NCBI GenBank assembly: GCA_008107755.1
Contig: VIRH01000101.1
Coordinates: forward strand, 1-64,000
Direction: 5' to 3'
Source of the DNA: Rhodobacterales bacterium
Lineage (GTDB): Bacteria > Pseudomonadota > Alphaproteobacteria > Rhizobiales > Stappiaceae
Length of the DNA: 64,000 bases
Every line of letters starts with the position of its first letter. Positions within the stretch are counted from its first letter, which is position 1. The position numbers were made by a program, and so were the translations under genes. The notes beneath the pieces were generated by a model. That model was not told where the DNA came from. It made no database searches and worked only from the letters and a program-made list of their open reading frames with translations. Shown here in pieces: positions 1-10,108 of this stretch.

Positions 1-152
1 CCCTTGACCGAGTCATGTGGTATTTGCCGTGACGGGTCGGCAAAGAAAATGCGTTGGCCTGAACTGTTCACCGTTGGATTTACGCAGGCAATGCGGTGGT
101 AAGCGCAGCAATTGCTGGCGTCAACGGGGAAGTTTTGTTACCGATTTGTTCC

Positions 153-680
153 ATGAGACATGCGATTCGATTGCTGGGCATCGACCCGGGGCTGCGGCGG
201 ACCGGTTGGGGCATGATCGAGGCTGCCGGAAACCGGCTGTCCTTCATTGCTTCCGGCACGGTGACATCCGACAACAAGAAGACCCTCGCCGAACGCCTGG
301 TCGAGCTGCATGACGGGCTGCAGGAGGTTGTCCGGCAGCACGACCCGGAAGAAGCAGCGGTGGAACTTACCTTCGTCAACAAGGATGCGGGCGCGACGCT
401 GAAACTCGGTCAGGCGCGCGGGGTCGCGTTGCTGGTTCCCTCTCTTGCCGGGCTTTCCGTCGCTGAATATGCCCCGAACCTGGTCAAGAAGACCGTGGTC
501 GGAACCGGGCATGCGGAGAAGGACCAGATCCGGGCAATGGTGAAGGTGCTGATGCCGCGAGCCGTCTTCAATACGGACGATGCCGCGGATGCGCTGGCCA
601 TCGCCATCTGTCATGCCCAGCACCGGGCCAGTGGTGCGGCCCGGCTGGCGGCCGGCATCACGTCCAGGGGAGCCGCATGA
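153..680 (+). CDS. ruvC: Holliday junction resolvase RuvC
   Basis: RuvC is the Mg-dependent endonuclease that cuts Holliday junctions moved by RuvAB. The 175-residue product has the family layout. The acidic catalytic set is visible as D11 in the IDPG motif, E71, and D143 and D146 in the DAADAL motif, with the conserved LKLGQARG block after E71. The ATG at 153 was chosen because IDPG then sits near the N-terminus as usual; an upstream GTG at 96 would add 19 unrelated residues. The stop overlaps the ruvA start by 4 bases, so the genes are probably translationally coupled. The residue after catalytic E71 is Leu, where I recall Gln in most relatives. Confidence 0.95.
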   Translation: MRHAIRLLGIDPGLRRTGWGMIEAAGNRLSFIASGTVTSDNKKTLAERLVELHDGLQEVVRQHDPEEAAVELTFVNKDAGATLKLGQARGVALLVPSLAGLSVAEYAPNLVKKTVVGTGHAEKDQIRAMVKVLMPRAVFNTDDAADALAIAICHAQHRASGAARLAAGITSRGAA

Positions 681-1294
681 TCGGAAAGCTGAAGGGGACC
701 GTCGACAGCTACGGCGAGGATCACGTGATCCTCGATGTGCACGGGGTCGGCTATCAAGTGCATTGCCCCTCGCGCATCCTGCAGAGCCTGCCGCGCGCGG
801 GCGAGGCGGCCATACTCTTCATCGAAACGATCGTCCGCGAGGACATGATCCGTCTCTACGGCTTCGCGCAGGAAGCCGAGCGGGAATGGTTCCGTATTCT
901 CATGACGGTGCAGGGTGTCGGTGCCAAGGTGGCGCTCGGCATTCTCGGCATCCTCAAGGCGAGCGAGGTCGCCAATGCGATCGCCCTCGGTGACAAGGCA
1001 ACGATCTCGCGGGCGCCCGGCGTCGGCAAACGGGTTGCGGAGCGTATCGTCTCTGAACTGAAGGACAAGGCCCCGGGCCTTGCCAGCATCGATGAAGACA
1101 CGATCACCGTGTCGCGGACCGTTGCGGACAATGTGGCCGCGCGGCCGGTTGCCGAGGCGGTTTCGGCACTGACCAACCTCGGCTATCAGCAAGCCCAGGC
1201 AAGCGCCGCGGTCGCCAAGGCCATGCAATCGGCAGGCGAAGACGCGTCCACGGAAGTCCTGATCCGGATGGGGCTCAAGGAACTGGCCGGATGA
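677..1294 (+). CDS. ruvA: Holliday junction branch migration subunit RuvA
   Basis: RuvA tetramers bind the four-way junction and load the RuvB motor. The 205-residue protein opens with the family's typical MIGKLKGTV start of the OB-fold domain (about residues 1-64). Helix-hairpin-helix motifs follow near residues 70-130 ([12 protein letters not shown] and [13 protein letters not shown]). After a linker comes the small C-terminal RuvB-contacting domain (about 155-205). It overlaps ruvC by 4 bases and the next small gene by 4 bases, so the cluster reads as one operon. Confidence 0.95.
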   Translation: MIGKLKGTVDSYGEDHVILDVHGVGYQVHCPSRILQSLPRAGEAAILFIETIVREDMIRLYGFAQEAEREWFRILMTVQGVGAKVALGILGILKASEVANAIALGDKATISRAPGVGKRVAERIVSELKDKAPGLASIDEDTITVSRTVADNVAARPVAEAVSALTNLGYQQAQASAAVAKAMQSAGEDASTEVLIRMGLKELAG

Positions 1295-1536
1295 TCGTCG
1301 TCCTCTACCTCCTCATCGCCGTTGTCTTTGTTGCTCTGGGGATCGGTGGCATCATGTATCTGGATCACCGGTTTTCGCTGTCTGTCGGCGACCGTTCCTT
1401 CGCCATGAAAGGCCGCAGGATCGAAACGGACGATCCGTTCGTGATGAAACAGTTCAGAAAGTTCTATGCACTCAGGGTGGCCTATTCCTTCGCTCTCCTG
1501 GTGCTTCTAATTGCGGTCGTAAGCCATGTCGGATGA
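1291..1536 (+). CDS. small two-helix membrane protein within the ruv operon
   Basis: I do not recognise a named family. The 81-residue product has a hydrophobic N-terminal segment (about residues 3-24) and a second near the C-terminus (about 62-79). Between them lies a short polar loop containing a [10 protein letters not shown] stretch. It starts inside the ruvA stop (4-base overlap) and ends 11 bases inside ruvB. Those overlaps on both sides strongly suggest it is really translated as part of the operon. A link to recombination is not shown by the sequence; it may simply be co-transcribed. Confidence 0.75.
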   Translation: MIVVLYLLIAVVFVALGIGGIMYLDHRFSLSVGDRSFAMKGRRIETDDPFVMKQFRKFYALRVAYSFALLVLLIAVVSHVG

Positions 1537-2566
1537 CAAACGCATCGTGACGCCGGAAATTCGCGGCGACGAGATCGACAGCACGATGCGTCCGCAGGCG
1601 CTGGACGATTTCGTCGGCCAGGCGCAGGCCCGTGCCAACCTGAAGGTCTTCATCGGCGCCGCCAAGGCGCGCGGTCAGGCGCTGGATCATGTTCTGTTCG
1701 TTGGCCCCCCGGGGCTCGGAAAGACCACCCTTGCGCAGATCATGGCGCGAGAGCTCGGGGTGAATTTCCGGGCGACTTCGGGACCGGTGATCGCCAAGGC
1801 GGGTGATCTCGCAGCGCTTCTGACCAACCTGGAAGAGCGCGATGTGCTCTTCATCGACGAGATCCACCGGCTCAATCCGGCAGTCGAGGAAGTGCTCTAT
1901 CCCGCGATGGAAGACTATCAGCTCGACCTGATCATCGGAGAAGGGCCCGCGGCGCGCTCGGTCAAGATCGATCTGGCGAAGTTCACCCTGGTGGCCGCCA
2001 CGACGCGTCTCGGCTTGCTGACGACGCCGCTGCGCGACCGGTTCGGAATTCCGGTGCGCCTGCAATTCTATACGGTTGCCGAACTGGAGCACATCGTCAA
2101 ACGCGGCGCGTCGATCGTCGGCATCGGCATGACGGAAGACGGGGCGCACGAGATTGCCAAGCGGTCTCGCGGCACGCCGCGCATTGCCGGGCGATTGCTG
2201 AGGCGCGTGCATGATTTCGCGATCTTCGAAGGTGTCGAGCGGGTCGATCGTGCGCTGGCCGACAAGGCCCTGCTTCAGCTTGAGGTGGACAGTGCGGGAC
2301 TGGACAGCCTCGACCGGCGCTATCTCCACCAGATCGCGGTCAATTTCGGTGGCGGCCCGGTCGGGATCGAGACGATCGCTGCGGCCCTTTCGGAGCCGCG
2401 TGACGCGATCGAGGAAATCGTCGAGCCCTACCTGATCCAGAACGGCTTCCTGCAGCGCACCCCCAGAGGCCGCATTCTGACACCGATCGCCTTCGCCCAT
2501 CTCGGCATGGCAGCCCCCACCCGTCCGGACGGGCCGCAAATGGGTCTCTTCGTCGACCCGGACTAG
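1526..2566 (+). CDS. ruvB: Holliday junction branch migration ATPase RuvB
   Basis: RuvB is the AAA+ hexameric motor that drives branch migration with RuvA. The 346-residue protein matches the usual length. Walker A (GPPGLGKTT) starts near residue 60, Walker B with DEIHR near residue 111, and the sensor-1 region (VAATTRLG) and an arginine-finger region follow. The C-terminal winged-helix domain includes the conserved [11 protein letters not shown] stretch near 275. The start codon lies inside the preceding small membrane-protein gene. This completes a full ruvC-ruvA-ruvB set. Confidence 0.96.
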   Translation: MSDDKRIVTPEIRGDEIDSTMRPQALDDFVGQAQARANLKVFIGAAKARGQALDHVLFVGPPGLGKTTLAQIMARELGVNFRATSGPVIAKAGDLAALLTNLEERDVLFIDEIHRLNPAVEEVLYPAMEDYQLDLIIGEGPAARSVKIDLAKFTLVAATTRLGLLTTPLRDRFGIPVRLQFYTVAELEHIVKRGASIVGIGMTEDGAHEIAKRSRGTPRIAGRLLRRVHDFAIFEGVERVDRALADKALLQLEVDSAGLDSLDRRYLHQIAVNFGGGPVGIETIAAALSEPRDAIEEIVEPYLIQNGFLQRTPRGRILTPIAFAHLGMAAPTRPDGPQMGLFVDPD

Positions 2567-2703
2567 GTGTCAGTCACTGTCCTAATGATGCGCCCGCTGC
2601 CGCCTTGTTGAGCTAACGCCGGGTTTTGTCGAGTTCTGGCAGAAGATTAAGTCTTTTTTGGCGAATGCAGACGTAGAGTTTCGCCCATCTTGTGGGGGAA
2701 ACC

Positions 2704-4815
2704 ATGCGGAAGAGACTTTCATCTAAACTTGCTCTCATGTTTCTTGGCGGTGCGCTGATCATGTGCATTGCCATCGTGACGGTCACGTCGATCGTGTCGC
2801 GCGATGTCGCGAACGGCCAGGCGAACAGCGCGCTCACGAGTGCAACCAAGGCCAGTCAGAGAAGCCTCGGACTGGCGCTCGAGCAGGTGTCCTACAGCGT
2901 CAACTCCTTCGTTTCCCTTGAGGAGGCCAAGGATAGTCTGATGAAGACCATGGTGGGCTGGAAAAACCTGAAGGAAGGCCAGACCGAGACGCTCCGCAGA
3001 ATATTCGTTACCAACAATCCCAATTCCCCCGACGAGCGGCACCTTCTGATCGAGCCTGAAGAGACCAACTACTACGTCAACAACCACAAGGCCGTGCATC
3101 CGATCTATCAGGAGGTCGTCAGCCAGGGACTGTTTTCGGATGTCGCCCTGAGCAACCCCGACGGCTTCATCACCTATACCTACCGGAAGGGCCAGGATTT
3201 CGCGTTTCATGTCGATGCGGCGGACATCAAGGGTACAGCCAGCCAACTCGCACTCGGGAAGCTGTTCGCGGCTGCCGGCGACGAGACACTGGCTGCAGGA
3301 CAGGTCTTCTCGTCCGGTTTCGTGACCAGTGAGGACGGCACGGTCGCGCTGGTTCTGGCCGCGCCGGTCTTCTATCTTGATCGTTTCTTCGGCGCCGTTG
3401 CCTTCACGGCGAACATGGAGCGTCTTGCCACGATCCTGAACGAGCCGATGGGGCTCGGCGAGCATGAGCGCAATTTCCTTGTCGACAGTTCCGGCAAGCT
3501 GATCGAACTGGATGGAACAGGTCGGGCGGCCGCCCAGTTTGCCCTGTCGGAAATATCCGCCGGCGACAGGCTGATCCGTTTTCAGGGAACCGACTTCCGA
3601 TACGCGGAGGCCGAGGCCAGCTTTCAGGGCGCCGGCTACGGTGTGGTCGGGTCGGTGCAGCAGAGCGAGCTTTCGGCAGCTGCCGACCGGATCACATTCG
3701 GCGCGATCCTGTCCGGGTTCCTGTGTCTTCTACCGGTCGTCGGCGTGATCTGGTGGATCACCCGGCGGATGTTCGCGCCAATGGAGCGCCTGTCCGTGGC
3801 CGCACGCCAGATTGCGGACGGCAATCTGGACGTGCCGGTGGAGGCGACCGGGCGGCAGGACGAGATCGGCCGAATGGCCCGCTGCATCGAGGTCTTCAAG
3901 GAAAATTCGGTCGAACGCGAACGGCTTGCCGAAGAGCGTGAGGTTGGCCAGGTCGCGCGTGAAAAGCGGGAGCAGATGATCGACTCCCTGATCAATGCAT
4001 TCCGTGCCGAATCCCAGTCTGTTCTGGAACTCGTCGAGACGAATATCACTCGTGTCGAAAGCCTGTCTTCCACCCTCAGTCAGCGGTCGGCGTCGGCGGC
4101 GGAGCAGGGACGAACGGCCGTGAACGTTTCGGACAATGCGTCATCCAACGTTCAGGCGGTCGCGTCGGCAACGGAGGAGCTGAACGCCTCGATTTCCGAG
4201 ATTTCCCGTCAGGTCGAGACGACCGCCTCCATCGTCGCGCGCACAACGTCGTCCGCGCAGAGCTCGAACACCAAGATCTCGGGACTGGCGGAGGCTGCCA
4301 ACAGGATCGGTGCCGTCGTGTCGTTGATTTCCGAAATTGCCGAACAGACGAACCTGCTCGCGCTCAACGCAACCATCGAGGCCGCCCGCGCGGGCGAGGC
4401 GGGCAGGGGCTTTGCCGTGGTCGCATCCGAGGTGAAGTCGCTGGCTGGGCAGACCGCCAAGGCAACGGAGGAAATCTCCAGCCAGATCGCGGCCATCCAG
4501 GCGTCGACCACCGAGGCGGTGGACGAAATCGCGCATGTGTCGGAATCGGTTGAAGAGGTCAACTCCTACACGGCGACGATCGCCGCCGCCGTCCAGCAAC
4601 AGGGCGCGGCAACCGGTGAAATTTCCCGCAATGTTACGGAGGCGGCCGAGGGCACGCGCAGCGTCGCCTCAAACGTCGCCTCTCTCAACGAGGATGTTGC
4701 GGGCAATTCCGAAGCGGTCGAGGACATGCTGACCGCGACGATCGAGATGAAGCAGCAGGCGGAGCATCTCCGCTCTTCCGTCGAGAAATTCCTGTCCGAG
4801 GTTGCAGCGACCTGA
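2704..4815 (+). CDS. methyl-accepting chemotaxis protein with periplasmic sensor
   Basis: This is a chemoreceptor that senses a periplasmic ligand and controls CheA activity. The 703-residue product has an N-terminal membrane helix (about 9-30), a ligand-binding region of roughly 300 residues that resembles a double-Cache domain, and a second membrane helix near 330-352. A HAMP domain runs to about 405, followed by a long MA signalling domain. The conserved hairpin tip ([20 protein letters not shown]) is near residue 545. ATG 2704 follows a GGGGGAAA ribosome site; GTG 2692 is a less likely start. There is no C-terminal CheR/CheB-tethering pentapeptide of the NWETF type. The ligand is unknown. 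Confidence 0.93.
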   Translation: MRKRLSSKLALMFLGGALIMCIAIVTVTSIVSRDVANGQANSALTSATKASQRSLGLALEQVSYSVNSFVSLEEAKDSLMKTMVGWKNLKEGQTETLRRIFVTNNPNSPDERHLLIEPEETNYYVNNHKAVHPIYQEVVSQGLFSDVALSNPDGFITYTYRKGQDFAFHVDAADIKGTASQLALGKLFAAAGDETLAAGQVFSSGFVTSEDGTVALVLAAPVFYLDRFFGAVAFTANMERLATILNEPMGLGEHERNFLVDSSGKLIELDGTGRAAAQFALSEISAGDRLIRFQGTDFRYAEAEASFQGAGYGVVGSVQQSELSAAADRITFGAILSGFLCLLPVVGVIWWITRRMFAPMERLSVAARQIADGNLDVPVEATGRQDEIGRMARCIEVFKENSVERERLAEEREVGQVAREKREQMIDSLINAFRAESQSVLELVETNITRVESLSSTLSQRSASAAEQGRTAVNVSDNASSNVQAVASATEELNASISEISRQVETTASIVARTTSSAQSSNTKISGLAEAANRIGAVVSLISEIAEQTNLLALNATIEAARAGEAGRGFAVVASEVKSLAGQTAKATEEISSQIAAIQASTTEAVDEIAHVSESVEEVNSYTATIAAAVQQQGAATGEISRNVTEAAEGTRSVASNVASLNEDVAGNSEAVEDMLTATIEMKQQAEHLRSSVEKFLSEVAAT

Positions 4816-4845
4816 TCCCGAGCCTAGGTATGCACTCATCATCTT

Positions 4846-4874
4846 GAGCCTTCCGCGTGAACAGCGGGAGGCTC
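4846..4874 (+). terminator. hairpin downstream of the chemoreceptor
   Basis: An 11-bp stem with one G-U pair and a 7-base loop lies 31 bases after the MCP stop. There is no strong T run, so termination may be weak or the element may be an intergenic palindrome. A very similar hairpin lies at 28829-28865. Confidence 0.4.
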
Positions 4875-4902
4875 TTGCCGTTCCGGATTTGAGGAGTGTG
4901 TC

Positions 4903-5367
4903 ATGACTGACTGGCCGGATCTCGCGGGCCGCCTGGAGGATGGCGGTCATGTGCTACCCGTTCGCGTCTACTACGAGGACACGGATTTTACCGGGGCCGT
5001 TTATCACGGCAGGTTCGTCAACTTCTTCGAACGCGCACGCTCCGATTTTCTCAGGCTGATCGACATTCACCACACGGACCTGGCCAAAGGGGTTCATGGC
5101 GCGGCACTGGCCTTTGCCGTCCAGAGCCTGACGCTGACATTCACGCGGCCTGCGCGCATCGACGATCTGCTGGAGGTCCACTCTAGCTTTTCCGATTGCA
5201 GGGGCGCGCGGCTGAAGCTCGATCAGCTGATCTATCGGGGTGACGATCTGATTGCCTCCGCGGCGGTCAACGTGGCCGTAATCACGCCTGAAGGCCGGCC
5301 CTCGCGCCTGCCGAAACACCTGGCGGACACCATCTCCAGGTTCCTGCCTTCCGAGCTTGGCAGCTAA
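4903..5367 (+). CDS. ybgC: YbgC-type acyl-CoA thioesterase of the Tol-Pal cluster
   Basis: This is a 154-residue hotdog-fold thioesterase. The family signature YYEDTDFTG at residues 23-31 carries the catalytic aspartate region and is followed by the VYHGRFVNFFERAR helix. YbgC proteins hydrolyse acyl-CoA thioesters and are classically the first gene of the tol-pal operon, as here. The exact physiological substrate is not fixed by sequence. The gap to tolQ is 269 bases and contains a plausible promoter, so tolQ may also be expressed separately. Confidence 0.93.
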   Translation: MTDWPDLAGRLEDGGHVLPVRVYYEDTDFTGAVYHGRFVNFFERARSDFLRLIDIHHTDLAKGVHGAALAFAVQSLTLTFTRPARIDDLLEVHSSFSDCRGARLKLDQLIYRGDDLIASAAVNVAVITPEGRPSRLPKHLADTISRFLPSELGS

Positions 5368-5444
5368 TAAGGACGATCGGAATCGAGGTTTCAGGCGGGC
5401 GTCTTCACCGAAATATTATTGGCTGAAAGGGGTGCCCGTTAATC

Positions 5445-5473
5445 TTGCAGTAACCTTAATTGATTCCTTTAGA
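5445..5473 (+). promoter_or_regulatory. candidate sigma-70-type promoter upstream of tolQ
   Basis: TTGCAG at 5445-5450 and TTTAGA at 5468-5473 are separated by 17 bases, in an AT-richer part of the ybgC-tolQ gap. The start of tolQ is about 165 bases downstream. The assignment rests on sequence pattern only. Confidence 0.35.
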
Positions 5474-5636
5474 GAGGGACTCGTTTTATTCGGCAAAGTC
5501 CCAGTTTTGACAAATTCAAACGTCAGAGAGGCGACTGGCCACAAGGGTCGGCCTACCGATTCCAGGTCGGGTCAGATGCCGTTGCCGGATATTGAATGCA
5601 AAACTGCGTCAGACGGCCAAGAGGTCAAAAGTATAA

Positions 5637-6344
5637 ATGGAAACATTAGCCCAAACGACATTGGCGGCGCCCCAAGGCGACATCTCGTTTTTCGCGCTGT
5701 TCTGGCAGGCCCACATCGTCGTCAAGATCGTCATGCTCGGTCTGCTCGGCGCATCGGTCTGGTGCTGGGCGATCATTGTCGACAAGGTCATGCTCATCGG
5801 TCGCACGCGGCGTCAGATGACACGGTTTGAAACCGTCTTCTGGTCCGGGCAATCCCTTGAAGAGCTTTATGGCACCCTGCACAACCGTGTGAACCATTCG
5901 ATGGCGGCACTGTTCGTTGCGGCGATGCGCGAGTGGAAGCGGAGCCACGAGGGCGCCCGTCCGGCCATCGCCAGCCTGCAGCAGCGTATCGACCGGGTGA
6001 TGGACGTGACGATCCAGCGCGAGGCCGAGCGGCTCGAGAACCGTCTGCTGGTGCTGGCGACCGTCGGGTCCGCGGCGCCGTTCATCGGCCTGTTCGGAAC
6101 CGTCTGGGGCATCATGACCGCCTTCCAGGCGATCGCGGCTTCGGAAAGCACGAACCTTGCTGTCGTGGCGCCGGGCATTGCGGAAGCCCTTTTTGCGACC
6201 GCGCTCGGTCTGCTGGCGGCCATCCCCGCCGTTATCGCCTTCAACAAGTTCAACGCAGACGTCGCCAAGGCTATTGCCCGCATGGAAGGGTTTGCGGATG
6301 AGTTTTCCGCAATCCTGTCCCGTCAGATCGACGAGAGGGGCTGA
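5637..6344 (+). CDS. tolQ: Tol-Pal motor subunit TolQ
   Basis: TolQ is the inner-membrane proton-channel subunit that works with TolR to energise TolA during envelope constriction and outer-membrane maintenance. The 235-residue protein belongs to the MotA/TolQ/ExbB family. It has a first membrane helix near residues 20-45, a cytoplasmic loop, and two more helices in the C-terminal half. The conserved GLFGTVWGIM block sits near residue 150. Its stop is 3 bases before the tolR start. Confidence 0.95.
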   Translation: METLAQTTLAAPQGDISFFALFWQAHIVVKIVMLGLLGASVWCWAIIVDKVMLIGRTRRQMTRFETVFWSGQSLEELYGTLHNRVNHSMAALFVAAMREWKRSHEGARPAIASLQQRIDRVMDVTIQREAERLENRLLVLATVGSAAPFIGLFGTVWGIMTAFQAIAASESTNLAVVAPGIAEALFATALGLLAAIPAVIAFNKFNADVAKAIARMEGFADEFSAILSRQIDERG

Positions 6345-6347
6345 GCC

Positions 6348-6797
6348 ATGGCCATGCAGGTCAGTTCAGGTCAGTCCGGAGGCCGGCGCGGCCGGCGCCG
6401 GCGGCGCCACGCGCCGATGAGCGAGATCAACGTCACGCCGATGGTCGACGTGATGCTTGTTCTTCTGATCATCTTCATGGTCGCGGCGCCCCTGCTGACG
6501 GTCGGCGTGCCGATCGACCTGCCCGAAACCCAGGCCAAGGCCCTGGAAGGGGACAAGGAACCGATCACGATTTCGGTGAATTCCGCCGGTGAGATCTTCA
6601 TTCAGGACACGCCCATCGCCATCGATGAGGTTGTGCCGAAGCTCGAGGCAATCGCAGCCAACGGCTATGAGGAGCGCATCTATGTGCGCGGAGATCAGGA
6701 TGCTGACTACGGCACCATGATGAAGCTCATGGGACGGATCAACGCGGCCGGGTTCAAACGGCTCGGTCTGGTTACTCTGGAAGAACGGGACTCGTAA
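6348..6797 (+). CDS. tolR: Tol-Pal motor subunit TolR
   Basis: TolR is the ExbD/TolR-family partner of TolQ. The 149-residue product has an Arg-rich cytoplasmic N-terminus and then the family signature INVTPMVDVMLVLLIIFMV, in which the membrane aspartate of the MVDVML motif is the proton carrier (about residue 35). A periplasmic domain follows. It lies between tolQ (3-base gap) and tolA (6-base gap) in a tight operon. Confidence 0.95.
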   Translation: MAMQVSSGQSGGRRGRRRRRHAPMSEINVTPMVDVMLVLLIIFMVAAPLLTVGVPIDLPETQAKALEGDKEPITISVNSAGEIFIQDTPIAIDEVVPKLEAIAANGYEERIYVRGDQDADYGTMMKLMGRINAAGFKRLGLVTLEERDS

Positions 6798-6803
6798 AGC
6801 GTC

Positions 6804-7760
6804 ATGCGCGCCGGTCTCATCGCGTCTCTTGCCGGTCATACGGCCTTGCTCGTCTGGGGGTTGATCGCCTTTCCGGATGCGGAGAGTTTTTCGGCGCCGC
6901 AGATGGAAACCCTGCCGGTCGATCTCGTCCCGATAGAGGAGTTCACGCAGCTCCGCCTCGGTGAAAGAACGGCCGAAGTTCAGGAGGAGGCAGCGCTCCA
7001 GCCTGCCGACACGCCCGATCAGGAACCGCCCAAGCCGGCGGACAAACCGGGCGAAAGCCGGGTGGAGCAGCCAACGCCGCCGACCCCGGCTCCCGCTCCG
7101 ACGCCGCAACCAGAACCAGAACCTCAGCCAGAGCCGACGCCGGAGCCGGAGCCGGAACCTGCTCCGACGCCCGAACCGGAGCCCGCTCCCGAGCCGGAGC
7201 AGGCAGCCGAGCCCGCGCCCGCGCCGGAACCGACACCTCAGGAGGCTTCGCCGCCTCCGCCGCAGCCGATCGTGACGAGCGTCGCGCCGCGGACCAAGCC
7301 GACGCCGCCGCGCCCGACGCCGGAGCCGCCGAAAGACAATTTCGACTCCACCGACATCGCCGCGCTGCTCAACAAGGTCGAGCCGGCGCAGCAGTCCGGC
7401 AATGCCACACAGGAACCGGCCGCGCTCGGTTCACGGCAGGGCGCGCAAAACGTGCGCATGACCCAGTCGGAACTCGACGCGCTTCGCGGGATGGTGGCAC
7501 GATGCTGGAACCCGCCGGTCGGGGCAGTCGGCGCGGAGAATCTGGTTGTTCGCGTGCGCTTCAACCTGTCTGAAAACGGGCAGGTTTCCAGCGCGCCGGA
7601 GGTCATCAACTCGAACGGCAACCCGGCCTTTGCTGCGGCTGCAAGTAGTGCCGTTCGCGCAATTAATCGCTGTCAGCCTTATTCTCTTCCCATTGCCAAG
7701 TATGAAGCTTGGCAGGAAGTGATCATCAATTTCGATCCGAGAGAGATGCTCGGAGGCTAG
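6804..7760 (+). CDS. tolA: TolA-like energy transducer with Pro/Glu-rich linker
   Basis: TolA spans the periplasm from the TolQR motor to Pal/TolB. The 318-residue protein has a short cytoplasmic start, one membrane helix (about 5-22), a very long low-complexity linker of PEPEP/PAPTP repeats (about 75-165), and a C-terminal TonB/TolA-like domain (about 210-318) with the pair C233 and C289 visible. Classical TolA uses an Ala/Lys-rich helix as linker, whereas this one is proline-rich and likely extended. Identification relies on context plus the C-terminal domain. Confidence 0.88.
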   Translation: MRAGLIASLAGHTALLVWGLIAFPDAESFSAPQMETLPVDLVPIEEFTQLRLGERTAEVQEEAALQPADTPDQEPPKPADKPGESRVEQPTPPTPAPAPTPQPEPEPQPEPTPEPEPEPAPTPEPEPAPEPEQAAEPAPAPEPTPQEASPPPPQPIVTSVAPRTKPTPPRPTPEPPKDNFDSTDIAALLNKVEPAQQSGNATQEPAALGSRQGAQNVRMTQSELDALRGMVARCWNPPVGAVGAENLVVRVRFNLSENGQVSSAPEVINSNGNPAFAAAASSAVRAINRCQPYSLPIAKYEAWQEVIINFDPREMLGG

Positions 7761-7837
7761 GGTGTGGATCTGAAGATGTGGCCATTGGTCCGCAATCCTG
7801 GTGCCGGAAACGGTTTTAAATCTTAGAGGGAACTGTT

Positions 7838-9205
7838 GTGCTCATGCGTGGAATGTTGAAAACACTTACTGTTTTCCCGAACCTGAGAGAAATCGGTCGG
7901 ATGGCGCTGCGCGGTGCAGTCCTGCTGGGCTTCGCGGCCGCCTTCAGCCAACCGGCGTCCGCTCTGGTGGAAATCGATATCACGCAGGGCAATATCGAGC
8001 CCTTGCCAATCGCGCTGCCTTCCTTTGCTTCCGAAGGAGCCGAGGGCAGCGTTGCAGCTGATATGACCTCGGTCATCTCAGCCGATCTCAAGCGGTCCGG
8101 GCTGTTCAATCCGCTGGATCCGGCGAGCTTCATTCAGACCAACATGAACGTGAATTCGACGCCGCGCTTCGGTGACTGGCGCCAGATCAGCGCGCAGGCG
8201 CTTGTGACCGGTACGGTGATCAAGCAGCCGGACGGCCGCCTCCGCGCCGAATTCCGGCTGTGGGATGTTTTCGCGGGCGAGCAGATGCTCGGCCAGCAGT
8301 TCTATACCACGCCGGAAAACTGGCGCCGCCTGGCGCATATCATCGCCGATGCGATCTACGAGCGGCTGACCGGTGAAAAGGGCTATTTCGATACCCGCAT
8401 CGTCTTTGTCGACGAGCGGGGCCCGAAGGACAAGCGGGTCAAGCGCCTCGCGATCATGGATCAGGACGGCGCCAATGTCCGTTACCTCACCAAGGGTGAC
8501 GAACTTGTGCTGACCCCGCGCTTCTCGCCGAACCGACAGGAAGTGACCTACATGTCCTACGGGGCAGGGGATCCGAGCGTCTATCTTCTCAACATCGAGA
8601 CGGGCCAGCGCGAGATCGTGGGCAATTTCCCGGGCATGACCTTCGCACCTCGTTTCTCGCCGGACGGCCAGAGCGTCATCATGAGCCTGCAGCAGGGCGG
8701 CAACGCCAATATCTTCGAGATGGACCTGCGCTCGCGCCGCACCACCCGGCTGACGAACTCCACGGCCATCGACACCAGTCCGTCCTTCTCGCCGGACGGC
8801 AGCAAGGTCGTGTTCGAATCCGACCGCGGCGGCACGCAGCAGCTTTATGTCATGAACGCGGACGGCAGCAACGCGCAGCGGATTTCCTTCGGTCCGGGCC
8901 GTTATTCGACCCCCGTGTGGTCCCCGCGCGGCGACCTGATCGCCTTTACCAAGCAGCATCAGGGCCGGTTCATGATCGGCATCATGCGGCCGGACGGCAA
9001 GGGCGAGCGTATCCTGACCGAGGGCTATCACAACGAAGGTCCGGCCTGGTCACCGAACGGCCGTGTGCTCGTGTTCTTCCGCGACACGCCAGGGGCCAAT
9101 GGCGGTCCGCAGGTCTGGACCGTCGATCTGACGGGCTATAACGAGCAGCGCCTGGAGACGCCGGACTTCGCGTCGGATCCGTCCTGGTCGCCGCTTATCA
9201 ACTGA
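7838..9205 (+). CDS. tolB: periplasmic TolB
   Basis: TolB is a periplasmic protein with an N-terminal alpha/beta domain and a six-bladed beta-propeller that binds Pal. The 455-residue product has a signal peptide that appears to end near ASA (about residue 42). It then has repeated propeller-blade motifs of the type FSPDG and WSPNG (from about residue 230 on) and the [14 protein letters not shown] blade. The start may be GTG 7838 or ATG 7844, both after an AGAGGG ribosome site. It is followed by pal. Confidence 0.95.
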   Translation: MLMRGMLKTLTVFPNLREIGRMALRGAVLLGFAAAFSQPASALVEIDITQGNIEPLPIALPSFASEGAEGSVAADMTSVISADLKRSGLFNPLDPASFIQTNMNVNSTPRFGDWRQISAQALVTGTVIKQPDGRLRAEFRLWDVFAGEQMLGQQFYTTPENWRRLAHIIADAIYERLTGEKGYFDTRIVFVDERGPKDKRVKRLAIMDQDGANVRYLTKGDELVLTPRFSPNRQEVTYMSYGAGDPSVYLLNIETGQREIVGNFPGMTFAPRFSPDGQSVIMSLQQGGNANIFEMDLRSRRTTRLTNSTAIDTSPSFSPDGSKVVFESDRGGTQQLYVMNADGSNAQRISFGPGRYSTPVWSPRGDLIAFTKQHQGRFMIGIMRPDGKGERILTEGYHNEGPAWSPNGRVLVFFRDTPGANGGPQVWTVDLTGYNEQRLETPDFASDPSWSPLIN

Positions 9206-9354
9206 TCGCAAGAGTAGAGCTTGCCACCAGCCGGCGGCAGGCATTTGTTAACCATGTTTGCAAAGATGCTTTTAACCGACTTTGGCTACAAAGCATTTAC
9301 CTAAAACCGGACGGGCAGATGTCGGGTTGGCAGGCTGGGGACTAGGAGACAGGA

Positions 9355-9855
9355 ATGTTCAAGAGAGTTAACGCAGCGCTGGGTGCGCGTTGGATTGCGG
9401 TCCTTTTCACCGTGATGTTCGTCGCGGCTTGTGCCAACAATCCCAACAACCCCAATGATCCGAACGGATTGGCCAGCAATGTAAGGCCGGGCACCGGTCA
9501 GGACTTCGTGGTCAATGTCGGCGACCGCGTGTTCTTCGAGGAAGATCAGTCTGTGCTGAATTCCCAGGCGCAGACAACCCTGGCCGGTCAGGCCAAGTGG
9601 CTGAACCGCTACCCGCAGTACACGATCACGGTGGAAGGCCACGCGGATGAGCGCGGCACGCGCCAGTACAACATCGCCCTTGGCGCCCGCCGTGCGCAGG
9701 CCGCCCGTGACTATCTCGTCTCGCAGGGTGTGAACGCCTCGCGCATCAAGACGATCTCCTACGGCAAGGAGCGTCCGGTGGCCGTCTGTAACGACAACAG
9801 CTGCTGGTCACAGAACCGCCGTGCGGTGACGGTTCTGAACAACGCCACCAACTGA
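9355..9855 (+). CDS. pal: peptidoglycan-associated lipoprotein Pal
   Basis: Pal is an outer-membrane lipoprotein that binds peptidoglycan and TolB. The 166-residue protein has a lipoprotein signal peptide with lipobox VAAC, giving lipidated Cys26. After a short Asn/Pro-rich tether comes an OmpA-like domain. Its conserved peptidoglycan-binding stretch (EGHADERGTRQYN) is near residues 95-107, and the typical NRRAV motif is near the end. A strong terminator follows directly. Confidence 0.96.
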   Translation: MFKRVNAALGARWIAVLFTVMFVAACANNPNNPNDPNGLASNVRPGTGQDFVVNVGDRVFFEEDQSVLNSQAQTTLAGQAKWLNRYPQYTITVEGHADERGTRQYNIALGARRAQAARDYLVSQGVNASRIKTISYGKERPVAVCNDNSCWSQNRRAVTVLNNATN

Positions 9856-9877
9856 TCCCAGGACATGTCGTGAAAGA

Positions 9878-9905
9878 AGGCCGGGCGATTTGCCCGGCCT
9901 TTTTG
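9878..9905 (+). terminator. Rho-independent terminator after pal
   Basis: A perfect 9-bp GC-rich stem with a 5-base loop is followed immediately by a T run. It closes the tolQRAB-pal transcription unit before cpoB. Confidence 0.85.
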
Positions 9906-10108
9906 ATTCTGCTCGAAAACTGCTGCAAATTCGGGCGTTTTACGTCTGGCCCTCAGGGAAAACGTCATTATTTGGCCGAAGTCCCGGCGTTTTGTGCACT
10001 TGAGTGAAGTACCGGGCACGATTAAGACATCGTGCAGGAAGGTTCGCCGCACCGTCCGGCCTGATGCCGACACGGTTTGAGATTCGGCGGACCCAACCGG
10101 AGGAGCGA

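Noticed and set aside
66..84. Possible LexA box (GTTC-N7-GTTC type) upstream of ruvC
   Set aside because: The sequence has GAACTGTTC and one GTTC, but the second half-site at the right spacing is GATT, so the alphaproteobacterial consensus is not met.
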